A DNA stretch of 64,000 nucleotides from Halosimplex halobium (lineage in GTDB: Archaea > Halobacteriota > Halobacteria > Halobacteriales > Haloarculaceae). The position numbers were made by a program, and so were the translations under genes. The stretch covers positions 62,001-126,000 of the forward strand of contig NZ_JBLKNX010000015.1 in NCBI RefSeq assembly GCF_051414055.1, in the 5' to 3' direction. Below, piece by piece: positions 8,550 to 17,352 of the stretch; the first letter of the stretch is position 1; each line of letters begins with the position of its first letter. Below the pieces are notes generated by a model. The model was given only the letters and a program-made list of their open reading frames with translations. It searched no databases and was not told where the DNA came from.

Positions 8550-10388
8550 CTACTCCTTGGCGGACAGCTTGCCCTGACGCGGCCACCAGAACGGGGGCCA
8601 CTTGATACCGCGGGCGGGGTCGCCCTCCTCGATGTCGACGTTCCACTCGTCGGTGGTGACCCACGACTGCTCGAACTTCGAGACCAGCGAGAGCATCGGC
8701 AGGTCGTAGTTGTTGTGCCAGGCCGCCTCCTGGACGAGCGGCTTGGCCTCCTCGGTGGTGGGCTTGGTCCCGATCTCGTTGACCTTCTCGAGCGGGTTGA
8801 ACGACATCTCGCCGTCGCCGCTCATGGCCGGGATGGTCTGCTCGGACTCGGTGTCGTACTGGTGACCGCCGCTGAGCGCGTTCAGCGCGAGCTGGTGACG
8901 CAGCGGGAAGTACGGGAACGACGACCGGGCCTGGCCGGGCAGCCAGTAGAACGCGCCGACGCGGAAGTTACTGTCGATGAACGCGCCCTGCCAGTCGGAG
9001 GTGGGGCGGCTCGCGATCGACAGGTCGAAGCCGAACTCGCTGAGCCGGTCGACGACCGTTTCGGTCATCGTCGTCCAGTCGGTCCACCCGCCGGGCGTCA
9101 GGTAGTTGGCGCTGATGGGTTCGCCCTCGGGAGTCGTCCACGTGCCGTTCTGCTTCGAGTAGCCGGCGTCCTCGAGGATCTGGGTCGCCTTCTCGGTGTT
9201 GGTCGAGCCGACGCCGTAGTCCTCGAAGTTGCTCTTGGTGTCGCCGAGCCAGTTGTCGATGTCCCGGGGCGCGATCCCGCAGGGGACCGACGCCGGGAAC
9301 TTCGTGCGCGGGCCCGCGTTCGCGACGAGCTCCTCGCGGTTGATGACGTGGGCGATCGCCTGCCGGACCGCGCGGTCGCCGAAGACGGGGTCCTCGTGGT
9401 TGAAGATCATCCCGTAACCCCACTTGGCCGGGATGGACCGGACCTCCATGACGTAGTCCTGGAAGGCGTTGACCGTCTCCGGGGCGGCGAACATGCTCCA
9501 GACGCTGTCGAAGCGCTTGCCGCCGGTGGTGAAGTCCTGCTGGGGCGCGGTGGCTTCCTGGTAGGCGTCGAACCGGAAGGTGTCGAAGTTGACGTTGTCG
9601 ATGCTGTGCCACTCTTCGTTGCGCTCGAAGTTCCACTGCTGCTGGTTCTTGTCGACGTACGCCCACGCGCCGCTCGTGATGACCTCGGTGTCGCTGGACT
9701 CCCACTGCCAGGTCTGGACCTCGGCGGCGTCGGCGTCGACGAACTGCTCGAAGGCCGCCGCCGGCGTGTCGATCCACATGTTCGCCAGCTGGTGTTTGAC
9801 CATCACCGGGTTGGTCGGGCCGGTGAGGTTCAGCTGGTAGGTGTAGTCGTCGACGACCTCGGTGCTCTCGACGTAGCCCCAGATGGCGCTGCCGGTCTTC
9901 TCGAGGATCTGGAACTGCACGTCGATGTCCTCGGTGGTCACGTCGCTGCCGTCGGACCACGTGAGGTCCTCGCGGAAGTGCAGTGTGACCGTGTCCTCCT
10001 CGAACTCCCAGTCGTCCAGCGCCGCGAGCTGGAACTCCCGGGTCTCGAAGGAGTACGCCGCGAAGCGGTCGAACGCCAGCCGGCGTGCCGGCTCCGAGGA
10101 GATCTGCGTGTTGTGCGCGTTCAGCGTGCGGTTGGTCGGGTCGGCCTGGAGACCGCTCGCGTGGGTCTGGTCGACGACGTTCGTACTTCCGCCGTCGCCA
10201 CCGTCGCCGCCGTCTCCACCGTCGCCGCCGTCTCCACCGTCGCCGCCGTCGGATCCGGACCCGTCGTCGGTCGGTGTTCCGCCCCCGCCACCACACCCTG
10301 CGAGTGCAGCGGCACCGGACGCTCCTGCGAGTGTCAGGAACTTCCGGCGGTCTACGACATCGCTGTACTCATTGGTACTGTCAGACAT
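8550..10388 (-). CDS. Tat-exported substrate-binding lipoprotein, SBP family 5
   Basis: 612 residues. A twin-arginine motif (RR at 14-15, RRKFL) precedes a hydrophobic core and the lipobox LAGC with Cys32, giving a folded, lipid-anchored protein on the outer face, as is usual in haloarchaea. A Gly/Asp low-complexity linker (about 45-68) leads into the SBP_bac_5 fold used for peptides and, in several archaea and Thermotoga relatives, for oligosaccharides. The gene heads the operon and has a good TATA box about 30 nt upstream. Specificity is unknown, but the GH3 glucosidase a few kb away favours beta-oligosaccharides. Confidence 0.92.
   Translation of the reverse strand: MSDSTNEYSDVVDRRKFLTLAGASGAAALAGCGGGGGTPTDDGSGSDGGDGGDGGDGGDGGDGGDGGSTNVVDQTHASGLQADPTNRTLNAHNTQISSEPARRLAFDRFAAYSFETREFQLAALDDWEFEEDTVTLHFREDLTWSDGSDVTTEDIDVQFQILEKTGSAIWGYVESTEVVDDYTYQLNLTGPTNPVMVKHQLANMWIDTPAAAFEQFVDADAAEVQTWQWESSDTEVITSGAWAYVDKNQQQWNFERNEEWHSIDNVNFDTFRFDAYQEATAPQQDFTTGGKRFDSVWSMFAAPETVNAFQDYVMEVRSIPAKWGYGMIFNHEDPVFGDRAVRQAIAHVINREELVANAGPRTKFPASVPCGIAPRDIDNWLGDTKSNFEDYGVGSTNTEKATQILEDAGYSKQNGTWTTPEGEPISANYLTPGGWTDWTTMTETVVDRLSEFGFDLSIASRPTSDWQGAFIDSNFRVGAFYWLPGQARSSFPYFPLRHQLALNALSGGHQYDTESEQTIPAMSGDGEMSFNPLEKVNEIGTKPTTEEAKPLVQEAAWHNNYDLPMLSLVSKFEQSWVTTDEWNVDIEEGDPARGIKWPPFWWPRQGKLSAKE
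10191..10256. repeat. Low-complexity GGD-coding tandem repeat
   Basis: Short tandem units of about 9-18 nt (themes GTCGCCGCC and TCTCCACC) encode the Gly-Gly-Asp linker of the binding lipoprotein on the minus strand. Units this short and imperfect can slip, so linker length probably varies between strains. It is not a CRISPR array: there are no unique spacers. Confidence 0.8.
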
Positions 10389-10412
10389 GCCTCTGGTTGG
10401 TATACGATAACG

Positions 10413-10422
10413 GGTAATAAAC
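10413..10422 (-). promoter_or_regulatory. TATA box of the ABC importer operon
   Basis: On the minus strand TTTATTACC lies about 25-34 nt upstream of the binding-protein ATG at 10388. This is the distance expected for a leaderless haloarchaeal transcript. It would drive the four genes down to 4177. No clear operator repeat was recognised next to it. Confidence 0.6.
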
Positions 10423-10937
10423 GTTTTGGAAGAGGGCGGACCTGTCCGGCCGATTTCAGTCTCCGGCCGATCGGAGAAACGGACACGTGATGCTTCAAAA
10501 CCCCCGGAATCGGGGGAACGACGTCCCAGTACTCGACGCCGCCGGGACCGCTGTCCGCAGAACCCGTTTCACCACCCCCCGTCGCCCCTGTTTCGGATAA
10601 CGGAACCGTATCGACCCCACCCCCGCGCTCCCGGCCCCAGTCCTACACCGACGATCATCGGAATTCCGCGTCGCGAGGGCCGTCAGTCCGTGACTGGCCG
10701 GCCCGGCCGACACCACCGATCACAGAACGATCGTTCACCATAACTGAACAAGGGTGTGTTCCCAGGTAATGAAAGTTTCGCCGACGCGCTCGCGCGCGGG
10801 CGCTCTCGGAGCCAGAAGTACGGGCCGAACTGGCATCCGACAGTTCGACTCGAACTCGCGTCGTCCCCGGCGGACGTGCCAGCGGGCGCGACCGTTCGTG
10901 GAAGGGTTTTTCACCCGGAGCGACTAACCTCGTGCAA
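10423..10937. other. Intergenic region between divergent transport and DyP/CRTAC1 operons
   Basis: About 515 nt between divergent genes. It holds the ABC operon promoter at its left end and, at about 10905-10913, a T-rich GGGTTTTTCAC about 29 nt before the ATG of the DyP-like gene, which is a plausible TATA element. ORFs that cross it are rich in Arg/Ser/Pro and look like frame shadows. I see no convincing gene or RNA inside. Confidence 0.4.
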
Positions 10938-12296
10938 ATGTCACCGGACAGCGAGCGCGGCATCGGCCGCCGCGAGTTCGTCGCGACGGCCGTCGCCATC
11001 GGTGGGGTGAGCGCGCTCTCGGCGTGTCAGGAACGGGAACGGGAGCTAGTGGGGACCGCCTCCGACTCAGCCGGGGCGGACGGGAGCGGCGACGGGACGC
11101 CGACCGGGACGGAGACGGAGTTCGACCTGTCGGTCCCGTCGGGCAACCCCGACGCGCTCTCCGAGCGCCAGCACGCCTGGAACTACGCGGTCGTCCACGA
11201 CGCCCACGGCAACACCGTCATCCCGCAGCAACAGCTGATCCTCGGGCTCTCCTACGAGGGGTCGACGCCGCCGACCGAGGCCGAGCGCGAGCAGGTCGAG
11301 GGCGCCCTGCGGACGCTCGAGTCCGCCTTCCAGTGGGGAACCGGCGGGAACCCCTCGGCGTCGTTCGCCCAGGGGCTGCTCTTCATGATCGGCTACTCCG
11401 CGTCCTACTTCGAGCGGACCGGCGCCGTCCCCGAACAGCTGGTCCCGGCCGAGAACGTGCTCCGCGAGGTCGGCGAGGACCCCGCGAAGGCCGACGACTT
11501 CGACGCCGTCGTCCTGCTGAACAGCGACATCGGCTCGGTCGTCATGGCCGCCGAGGCGGCGCTGTTCGGCGAGATCGAGCGGGTCAACGGCGTCGAAGTG
11601 ACCGACACTTTCGAGGGCGTCTTCTCGAAGAGAGCCCGGCGAACGGGGATGGTCGGCAAGGGCATCCCCGCCGACGTGCTCGACAACGAGGAGATCCCGG
11701 AGTCGGCCCCGCTGTCGATGGGGTTCAAGTCCGGCTACCGCGACAGCCAGCCCTCCGAGGACCGGATCACCATCCGCGAGGGCCCGTTCGCCGGCGGGAC
11801 GACGATGGCCGTCTCCCGGCTCGGCATCGCCCTCGACCGCTGGTACGACCAGCCCCACGAGGAGCGGGCCGCCGAGATGTTCTGCCCCGCCCACGACACC
11901 GACGAGATCGGCGAGATCGGTGAGAAGCTCGGCGCCACGAGCGGGATCACCGAGGAGAACGCCCACAGCGTCGAGGAGTTCGCCGAGGAGTACGGCCGCG
12001 TCGGCCACACGCAGAAGGTCGCACGCGCACGCGACGACGAGTTCGTCCCGACGATCCTCCGGCGCTCGGAGGGGGTCGCCACCGACACCGACCGGACGGA
12101 GTTCAACTTCACCGGCCTCCAGCGCCACATCGACGACTTCGTCGAGACCCGCAAGGCGATGAACCCCGACCAGTACGACGACGACCTGCCGGCCGACGAC
12201 CACGGCATCGTCGACTACCTGGAGACGCTCAACCGCGCGACGCTGCTCGTCCCGCCCCGTCCCCAGCGCGCGCTCCCAACGGGGATCGACGCATGA
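10938..12296 (+). CDS. Tat-exported DyP-type peroxidase-like lipoprotein (distal Asp missing)
   Basis: 452 residues. RR at 11-12 and the lipobox LSAC (Cys30) mark a Tat lipoprotein. The C-terminal half follows the DyP heme-peroxidase pattern: GFKSG (262-266) where the family has GxxDG, a segment RLGIALDRW as in DyP IRMDLDRW, then GH (His357) as probable proximal heme ligand, and ILRR (Arg375) 18 residues later, the same His-Arg spacing as in bacterial DyPs. Ser265 replaces the catalytic Asp, so peroxidase chemistry may be altered or lost. An ATG at 10938 is preferred over GTG 10932. It overlaps the CRTAC1 gene by 4 nt. The family call is mine by motif; a haloarchaeal DUF family may also cover it. 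Confidence 0.7.
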   Translation: MSPDSERGIGRREFVATAVAIGGVSALSACQERERELVGTASDSAGADGSGDGTPTGTETEFDLSVPSGNPDALSERQHAWNYAVVHDAHGNTVIPQQQLILGLSYEGSTPPTEAEREQVEGALRTLESAFQWGTGGNPSASFAQGLLFMIGYSASYFERTGAVPEQLVPAENVLREVGEDPAKADDFDAVVLLNSDIGSVVMAAEAALFGEIERVNGVEVTDTFEGVFSKRARRTGMVGKGIPADVLDNEEIPESAPLSMGFKSGYRDSQPSEDRITIREGPFAGGTTMAVSRLGIALDRWYDQPHEERAAEMFCPAHDTDEIGEIGEKLGATSGITEENAHSVEEFAEEYGRVGHTQKVARARDDEFVPTILRRSEGVATDTDRTEFNFTGLQRHIDDFVETRKAMNPDQYDDDLPADDHGIVDYLETLNRATLLVPPRPQRALPTGIDA

Positions 12297-14014
12297 CAGG
12301 GGACTCGCTCCGGCGGGTTCTCCTCACCGTCGCCGTCGCGGCGGCGCTGGTTGTCTCCGGCTGTTCGGCCGCCCCCGGTATCCTCGACGGCGGGAACGAC
12401 GGGCCGGCGAGCGCCGATATCGGGTTCGTCGACGCCACCGACGAGGCCGGCCTCACGTACAACGGGACCGGCACCGGCGCCGCCGGCAACGGCAACAACG
12501 GCGTCTTCGTCGCCGACATCGACAACGACGGCTGGCAGGACCTGCTCGCCGTCGGCGGCGAGCGCCCCGCCCTCTTCCGCAACACCGGCGGCGCCTTCGA
12601 GCGCACTGGCGAACTCTCCGGGCTCGACCGCGAGTTCAAGAGCGCCGCGTTCGTCGACTACGACGGCGACGGCTGGCGCGACCTGGTCCTGCTCGCCAAG
12701 GACGGCCCCGCGGTCGCCTTCCACAACGACGGGGGGCGCTTCGAGCGGACCGAGGTCGGCCTCGGCAACTTCACGCACCCGCTCGGCGCGGCGGTCGCCG
12801 ACTACGACGGCGACGGCGACCGCGATCTCTTCGTCTACCAGTCGGGCGACTGGGCCGACGAGCGCCCCGCCGGCTACTTCTCGACCAACAGGTCCGTCGA
12901 GGACGACAACGGCAACCCCAACGTCCTCTTCGAGAACACCGGCGAGTCCGGCGACGACCGCTTCGAGCGCGTCGACGACGCGGGCATCACGGGCGACCGC
13001 TGGAGCCTCGCGGCCAGCTTCGTCGACCTGACCGGCGACGGCCGCCCCGACATCCACGTCGCCAACGACTACAACAACGACACCGTCTACCTCAACCAGG
13101 GCGACGGCACCTTCCGGCAGATCCAGCTCGGCGGCGCCACCGCCCGCAACGGGATGGCCTCGGAGATCAACGACGTGAACCGCGACGGCCGGCCGGACGT
13201 GTTCGTCACCAACATCGACATCCCGGCCTCCCGGGAGACGCTCTCGCCGGAGCGCTACGAGCGGCTCAAGCGGTTCCTCCAGTACGTCATCCACTCCGGG
13301 CGGACGAAGGGCAACACGATGCTCGTCAACCAGGGCGACGGCGAGTTCGTCGACCGCGCCGACGCCTACGGCGTCCGCGAGGGCGGCTGGGCCTGGGCAG
13401 CCAGTATGACCGACCTCGACAACGACGGCGACCGCGACCTGTTCCACACCACCCAGGCGGTCGTCGCACTCAACCAGTCCGACCCGGTCTTCACGCTCCC
13501 GATGGTCTGGGAGCGCGACGGCGACAACTTCACCCGTCTCGATGCCTCCGAGCGGGGCCTCCGCGAGCAGGACGGCCGCGGGATGGTCACCGTCGACTAC
13601 GACCGCGACGGCGACCAGGACGTGATCATCGCCGACTACCACGGCCCCTACGCCGTCTACGAGAACACCGTCCGGTCGCCCGACGGCGAGGGGCGGGCCG
13701 GCGAGTCGGCCCCCGCCGGCGCCGTCCAGTTCGAGATCGTCGACGACGAGGGCGCGGTCGCGATCGGTGCCAACGCCACGGTCACCGTCGACGGCCGGGA
13801 GACGGCCGTCTGGCAGAACTCCCGGACCGACTTCATCTCGCAGGGCTCACCGGTCACCCACGTCGGGCTCGGCGACGCCGACGCGGCGACCGTCGACGTG
13901 ACCTGGCCCGACGGGACCGGGCGGACGGTCGAGCTCGACGCCGACCGCCGCTACCGGATCGGCCCCGACGGCGTGGAAGTGGTCGCCAACTTCACGGCCG
14001 CCGATACGAACTGA
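12293..14014 (+). CDS. CRTAC1 family lipoprotein (FG-GAP/VCBS propeller with ASPIC/UnbV domain)
   Basis: 573 residues. The signal VVSGC (Cys24) is a Sec-type lipobox. The body has many DxDxDGxxD calcium-binding FG-GAP repeats, for example DIDNDGWQD, DYDGDGWRD, DYDGDGDRD, DVNRDGRPD and DYDRDGDQD, predicting an extracellular beta-propeller. The end (about 480-555, with VTWPDGTGRTVEL) is an ASPIC/UnbV domain. The start ATG overlaps the stop of the DyP-like gene as ATGA, so the two proteins are probably made together and may act together outside the cell. The biochemical role of this family in archaea is not known; adhesion or redox-protein scaffolding are guesses. Confidence 0.88.
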   Translation: MTGDSLRRVLLTVAVAAALVVSGCSAAPGILDGGNDGPASADIGFVDATDEAGLTYNGTGTGAAGNGNNGVFVADIDNDGWQDLLAVGGERPALFRNTGGAFERTGELSGLDREFKSAAFVDYDGDGWRDLVLLAKDGPAVAFHNDGGRFERTEVGLGNFTHPLGAAVADYDGDGDRDLFVYQSGDWADERPAGYFSTNRSVEDDNGNPNVLFENTGESGDDRFERVDDAGITGDRWSLAASFVDLTGDGRPDIHVANDYNNDTVYLNQGDGTFRQIQLGGATARNGMASEINDVNRDGRPDVFVTNIDIPASRETLSPERYERLKRFLQYVIHSGRTKGNTMLVNQGDGEFVDRADAYGVREGGWAWAASMTDLDNDGDRDLFHTTQAVVALNQSDPVFTLPMVWERDGDNFTRLDASERGLREQDGRGMVTVDYDRDGDQDVIIADYHGPYAVYENTVRSPDGEGRAGESAPAGAVQFEIVDDEGAVAIGANATVTVDGRETAVWQNSRTDFISQGSPVTHVGLGDADAATVDVTWPDGTGRTVELDADRRYRIGPDGVEVVANFTAADTN

Positions 14015-14025
14015 GAGCGGCCGAC

Positions 14026-14388
14026 TCAGACCCGCTCGCTGTGCATGATCACGTCGTCGCCCCGCCCCGGACTCCACACGATCCGGACGATCGATCCTTC
14101 GCTCGCCTGGACGACCGTGCTCTCCGATTCGGTCACGGGGTCGCTCCAGTCGGTCGCCCGCCGGTAGCTCTCGACGCGCACGGTGAGGTCGTCGGTCCGC
14201 ACCGGCTCGCCGCCGGCGTGGGTGATCCGGACCGCCGTGTCGTTGACCCGCTCGACCGTCCAGTTCACCTCCGGCGCCTCGGTCCCCCCGCTCCCGCCCG
14301 CGATGTTGAGCCCGACCACCACCAGCCCGCCGACCACGGCCACCACGATGGCCGCCCCGACCAGGTTCAGCATCGTGTCCCCGTCCAT
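14026..14388 (-). CDS. Type IV pilin-like / single-helix membrane protein
   Basis: 120 residues from the ATG at 14388; a GTG/ATG extension to 14490 would add an unlikely tail. One N-terminal hydrophobic helix (about 5-27) is followed by a small beta-rich domain with WTVERVNDTAVRITHAGG, a phrasing common in haloarchaeal pilin-like proteins. The N-terminal pilin processing motif is not canonical, so assembly into a pilus is uncertain. It is convergent with the CRTAC1 gene, 11 nt away, and downstream of the toxin gene. Confidence 0.7.
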   Translation of the reverse strand: MDGDTMLNLVGAAIVVAVVGGLVVVGLNIAGGSGGTEAPEVNWTVERVNDTAVRITHAGGEPVRTDDLTVRVESYRRATDWSDPVTESESTVVQASEGSIVRIVWSPGRGDDVIMHSERV

Positions 14389-14458
14389 GCGCGCTACGTG
14401 GACGCCGAGCGGTATGAGCGTGTGGGCTCCCGGAGCGTCCTGTTCGGTTTTTGGCCGA

Positions 14459-14740
14459 TCAATCGTCGTCACCGCGATACGCGTCGTCACCGCGTTTTCG
14501 GATCCGCAGGACGTAGAGGATATCTTCGGTGCGGTCAGCCCGACATCCGAGCCGAAACGGGCCGACGCGGAGCTTCTGGTGGGGCGCGCCCTGGAGCGGT
14601 TCGAGATGTTCGGGCGGTTCTCGCCACTGATCCGTCACGATCTCGTCGAGTTTGCTGGCGACCCGGTCGCGCGCGTGCTCGTCGAGCGCGTCGAAGTCCC
14701 GCCGTGCCGTGTCGGTGAGTTCCCAGTCCCACTCACTCAT
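14459..14740 (-). CDS. RelE/ParE family toxin
   Basis: 93 residues with the RelE-family layout: MSEWDWELTDTARRDFDALD, helix pair, then KLRVGPFRLGCRADRTEDILYVLRIRKR, where the basic strands carry the RNase residues of the family. RelE toxins cut ribosome-bound mRNA. The ATG overlaps the end of the antitoxin gene by 8 nt (14733-14740), the usual antitoxin-first arrangement. The acidic C-terminus (DDAYRGDDD) is an adaptation to salt. Confidence 0.85.
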   Translation of the reverse strand: MSEWDWELTDTARRDFDALDEHARDRVASKLDEIVTDQWREPPEHLEPLQGAPHQKLRVGPFRLGCRADRTEDILYVLRIRKRGDDAYRGDDD

Positions 14741-15020
14741 CGCTGTCGCGCGTCGTCCCGTCGAGACCGTACTCGGCCTTCACCTCGTCGCTGCTGTGCG
14801 TTCGCCCCTCACGGATCTCCGCTTCGCTGGTGAGCATCGCTTTCAGGTCGGCGCGGTTGAACTCGGGATGTTTGAGCGCGTCGCGGAGCACGGACCGGAC
14901 GAACTCGCTTCGGCTGTTGAAGCCGTGTTCCTCCCACGTCGCGTCGACGTCCTCCAGAAACGTCTCCGTCATCCGGATGTTCACGGTCTTCTTCTCGGGC
15001 GAGGATTCCGCTTCTGCCAT
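14733..15020 (-). CDS. Ribbon-helix-helix antitoxin
   Basis: 95 residues. After an acidic N-terminus, KKTVNIRMTETFLEDVDATWEEHGFNSRSEFVRSVLRDAL is a full ribbon-helix-helix DNA-binding unit; the strand NIRM should contact DNA as a dimer. The C-terminal part (about 55-95) is the expected toxin-binding arm. The start at 15020 is supported by the AT-rich stretch just upstream (15021-15050). It most likely represses its own promoter together with the downstream RelE-type toxin. Confidence 0.87.
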   Translation of the reverse strand: MAEAESSPEKKTVNIRMTETFLEDVDATWEEHGFNSRSEFVRSVLRDALKHPEFNRADLKAMLTSEAEIREGRTHSSDEVKAEYGLDGTTRDSDE

Positions 15021-15171
15021 ACTTCGTGTTGAATTTGTGTGTAGATAAGCGTTACGTCGGTGTCGTTCTCCCGTACCGAGCGTCGCAATTCGGGGCAACA
15101 GACGCGTCGTTCGCACCGGATCGGCCCCGTCGCTGGCAAGCGTTTTGGGGGACCCGCACCGACGATCAGGT

Positions 15172-16125
15172 ATGCGCTGGGTGCTCCGCGGGCTGATGGT
15201 CGTCGTCGGCGTGCTGACGCTGGCGGTGTACCTGGCCGGGGCCTACCTCGTCTACGAGCTGGCGCGGGCCGTCTGGGCGGTCAGGCCGCCGCTGTCGACG
15301 CTGGCGCTGTACCTGGCGGCCCTGACGGTCGTGTTCGCGTTCGTCAGCTACCGGGTCGGCACCGCCCAGATCCTCCGGAGCCTCCGGGTGTGGGAACTGC
15401 CGGAGGGGCGGGCGCCGACCCTCTACCGGCGGCTGGCCGGGTTCAGCGACGAGATGGGCATCGAGCGACCGGACGTGCTGGTCGCGGAGATGGGCAAGCC
15501 CAACGCCCTGGCGCTGGGCGGTGGGTTCGGCCGCGGGCACGTCGTCGTCGACCGGCGGCTGTTCTCGCTGCTGACCTTCGACGAGCTGTCGGCGATCCTC
15601 GCGCACGAACTGGCCCACATCGAGCGCAAAGACAGCCTCGTCCAGACGTTCGGCTACAGCGTGTTGCAGACGCTGTCGGGGGTGGCGGTCCTGGCGCTCG
15701 CGCCGGTGCTGGTCGTCGTCGCGGGGCTGGCCCGCGGCGTGGCGTGGATCCGCGGGCGGCCGGAGGCGTGGACGCGGACGGTCCCCGGCAAGCTCCAGCG
15801 GGCGGTCGTCGGGGCGGTGTCGCTGGTCTTCTTCGCGCTGACGCTGGCGCTGCTGGCCCACTCCCGGCGCCGGGAGTTCGCGGCGGACGACCGCGCGGCG
15901 GCGGTGACCGGCGACCCGCTGGCGCTGGCGCGGGCGCTCCGGAAGATCGAACGCGCGAGCGAGGGGCCGTGGTCGCTGCTCTCCCCGCTGTACGTCAACG
16001 GCGAGGAGGAGGGGCCGCTGACGCGGATGCTGTCGACTCACCCCGCCACCGACGAGCGAGTCGAACGACTCCGCGAACGCGCCGAACGCGACCGGCGGGT
16101 CCGGGTCGAACGCGGCCGGCCCTGA
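15172..16125 (+). CDS. M48 family zinc metalloprotease, HtpX-like
   Basis: 317 residues. Two N-terminal transmembrane helices (about 7-30 and 44-60) precede the catalytic domain with HELAH (145-149), in which the two His bind zinc and Glu146 is the catalytic base. EFAADDRAA (about 240) supplies the third zinc ligand. Two further helices lie at about 160-185 and 205-225. HtpX proteases degrade misfolded membrane proteins at the cytoplasmic face. The start at 15172 was taken over the upstream ATG because it opens directly into the first helix. It stands alone. Confidence 0.9.
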   Translation: MRWVLRGLMVVVGVLTLAVYLAGAYLVYELARAVWAVRPPLSTLALYLAALTVVFAFVSYRVGTAQILRSLRVWELPEGRAPTLYRRLAGFSDEMGIERPDVLVAEMGKPNALALGGGFGRGHVVVDRRLFSLLTFDELSAILAHELAHIERKDSLVQTFGYSVLQTLSGVAVLALAPVLVVVAGLARGVAWIRGRPEAWTRTVPGKLQRAVVGAVSLVFFALTLALLAHSRRREFAADDRAAAVTGDPLALARALRKIERASEGPWSLLSPLYVNGEEEGPLTRMLSTHPATDERVERLRERAERDRRVRVERGRP

Positions 16126-16244
16126 CGAGTACGTCGCGGCCGGCTCCGACCGGGCCCGTCGCGACCGTTCGGGGCGGCTGTGGCGACCGGGACCGCGGCG
16201 TTCGCCGGTGAACGGACGCGCCGCGTGTTCCGTATTCGAAAACC

Positions 16245-16250
16245 CTATAC
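16245..16250 (+). promoter_or_regulatory. Probable TATA element of the GAPDH gene
   Basis: CTATAC is centred about 30 nt before the ATG at 16277, in an AT-rich patch between GC-rich flanks. The position fits a short or absent leader. No ribosome binding site is evident. Confidence 0.5.
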
Positions 16251-16276
16251 TCGTCTCGGGCGACAGTGCATTCAGC

Positions 16277-17296
16277 ATGAGTGAATCCGACGAGGGGACC
16301 GTACGTATCGGTCTGAACGGCTTCGGCCGCATCGGGCGCAACGTCTTCCGCGCGTCGCTCGAGGACCCGCGCGTGGAGGTCGTCGGCATCAACGACGTGA
16401 TGGACGACGACGACATGGAGTATCTCGCGAAGTACGACACGGTGATGGGGACGCTCGACGGCGTGACCCTCGACGAGGGCGTCATGACCGTCGACGGCAC
16501 CGACTTCGGCGCCTCTATCCACGGGGAGACCGACCCCGCCGAACTCCCGTGGGATGACCTCGACGTGGACGTGGCCTTCGAGGCGACCGGCATCTTCCGC
16601 AACTACGACGACGCGAGCAAGCACCTCGACGCCGGCGCCGACAAGGTCGTCATCTCCGCGCCGCCGAAGGGCGAGAAACCGGTCAAACAGATCGTCTACG
16701 GCGTCAACCACGACGAGTACGACGGCGAGGACGTGGTCTCGAACGCCTCCTGTACGACCAACTCTATCACGCCCGTGGCGAAGGTGCTCCACGAGCGGTT
16801 CGGCATCGAGGCCGGCCAGCTGACGACGGTCCACGCCTACACCGGCTCGCAGAACCTCGTCGACGGCCCCAAGTCGAAGACCCGCCGCGGCCGCGCGGCT
16901 GCCGAGAACATCGTCCCGACCTCGACCGGCGCCGCCCAGGCCGCCACCGAGGTCCTGCCCGAACTAGAGGGGCGGCTCGACGGCATGGCCATCCGCGTCC
17001 CGGTCCCCAACGGCTCGATCACCGAGTTCGTCGTCGACCTGAACGAGGATGTCGACGAAACCGACGTGAACGACGCCTTCCGCGAGGCCGCCGCGGGCGA
17101 ACTGGAGGGCGTGCTCGGCGTCACCGACGACGAGGTCGTCTCGACGGACATCCAGGGGACGCCCTACTCCTCGCAGGTCGACCTCCAGTCGACCAACGTT
17201 GTGAATGGCATGACGAAGATCCTCACCTGGTACGACAACGAGTTCGGCTTCTCGAACCGGATGCTCGACGTGGCGGAGTTCGTCACCGACTACTGA
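16277..17296 (+). CDS. gapA: Glyceraldehyde-3-phosphate dehydrogenase, bacterial type (type I)
   Basis: 339 residues. The NAD-binding start VRIGLNGFGRIGRNVFRA and the active site SNASCTTN (catalytic Cys159) are those of class I GAPDH. The Rossmann and catalytic domains are complete. In Haloferax volcanii the type I enzyme is the glycolytic one and sits beside pgk and the archaeal type II enzyme; all three are in this window, so a catabolic role is likely. The ATG at 16277 was chosen because the upstream ORF extension has no similarity to the family. Confidence 0.95.
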   Translation: MSESDEGTVRIGLNGFGRIGRNVFRASLEDPRVEVVGINDVMDDDDMEYLAKYDTVMGTLDGVTLDEGVMTVDGTDFGASIHGETDPAELPWDDLDVDVAFEATGIFRNYDDASKHLDAGADKVVISAPPKGEKPVKQIVYGVNHDEYDGEDVVSNASCTTNSITPVAKVLHERFGIEAGQLTTVHAYTGSQNLVDGPKSKTRRGRAAAENIVPTSTGAAQAATEVLPELEGRLDGMAIRVPVPNGSITEFVVDLNEDVDETDVNDAFREAAAGELEGVLGVTDDEVVSTDIQGTPYSSQVDLQSTNVVNGMTKILTWYDNEFGFSNRMLDVAEFVTDY

Positions 17297-17352
17297 GCCG
17301 TCCTGTCGAACACCCGATCGTTTTTGCCGTCCGGTTCTAACTGCCGACAGCG

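Noticed and set aside
10191..10256. Regular short repeats that might be a CRISPR array
   Set aside because: In-frame Gly-Gly-Asp linker codons; no spacers and no cas genes in the window.
10655..10999. 114-codon ORF in the gap upstream of the DyP-like gene
   Set aside because: Overlaps the start of the real gene in antisense; Arg/Ser-rich, without domain or promoter.
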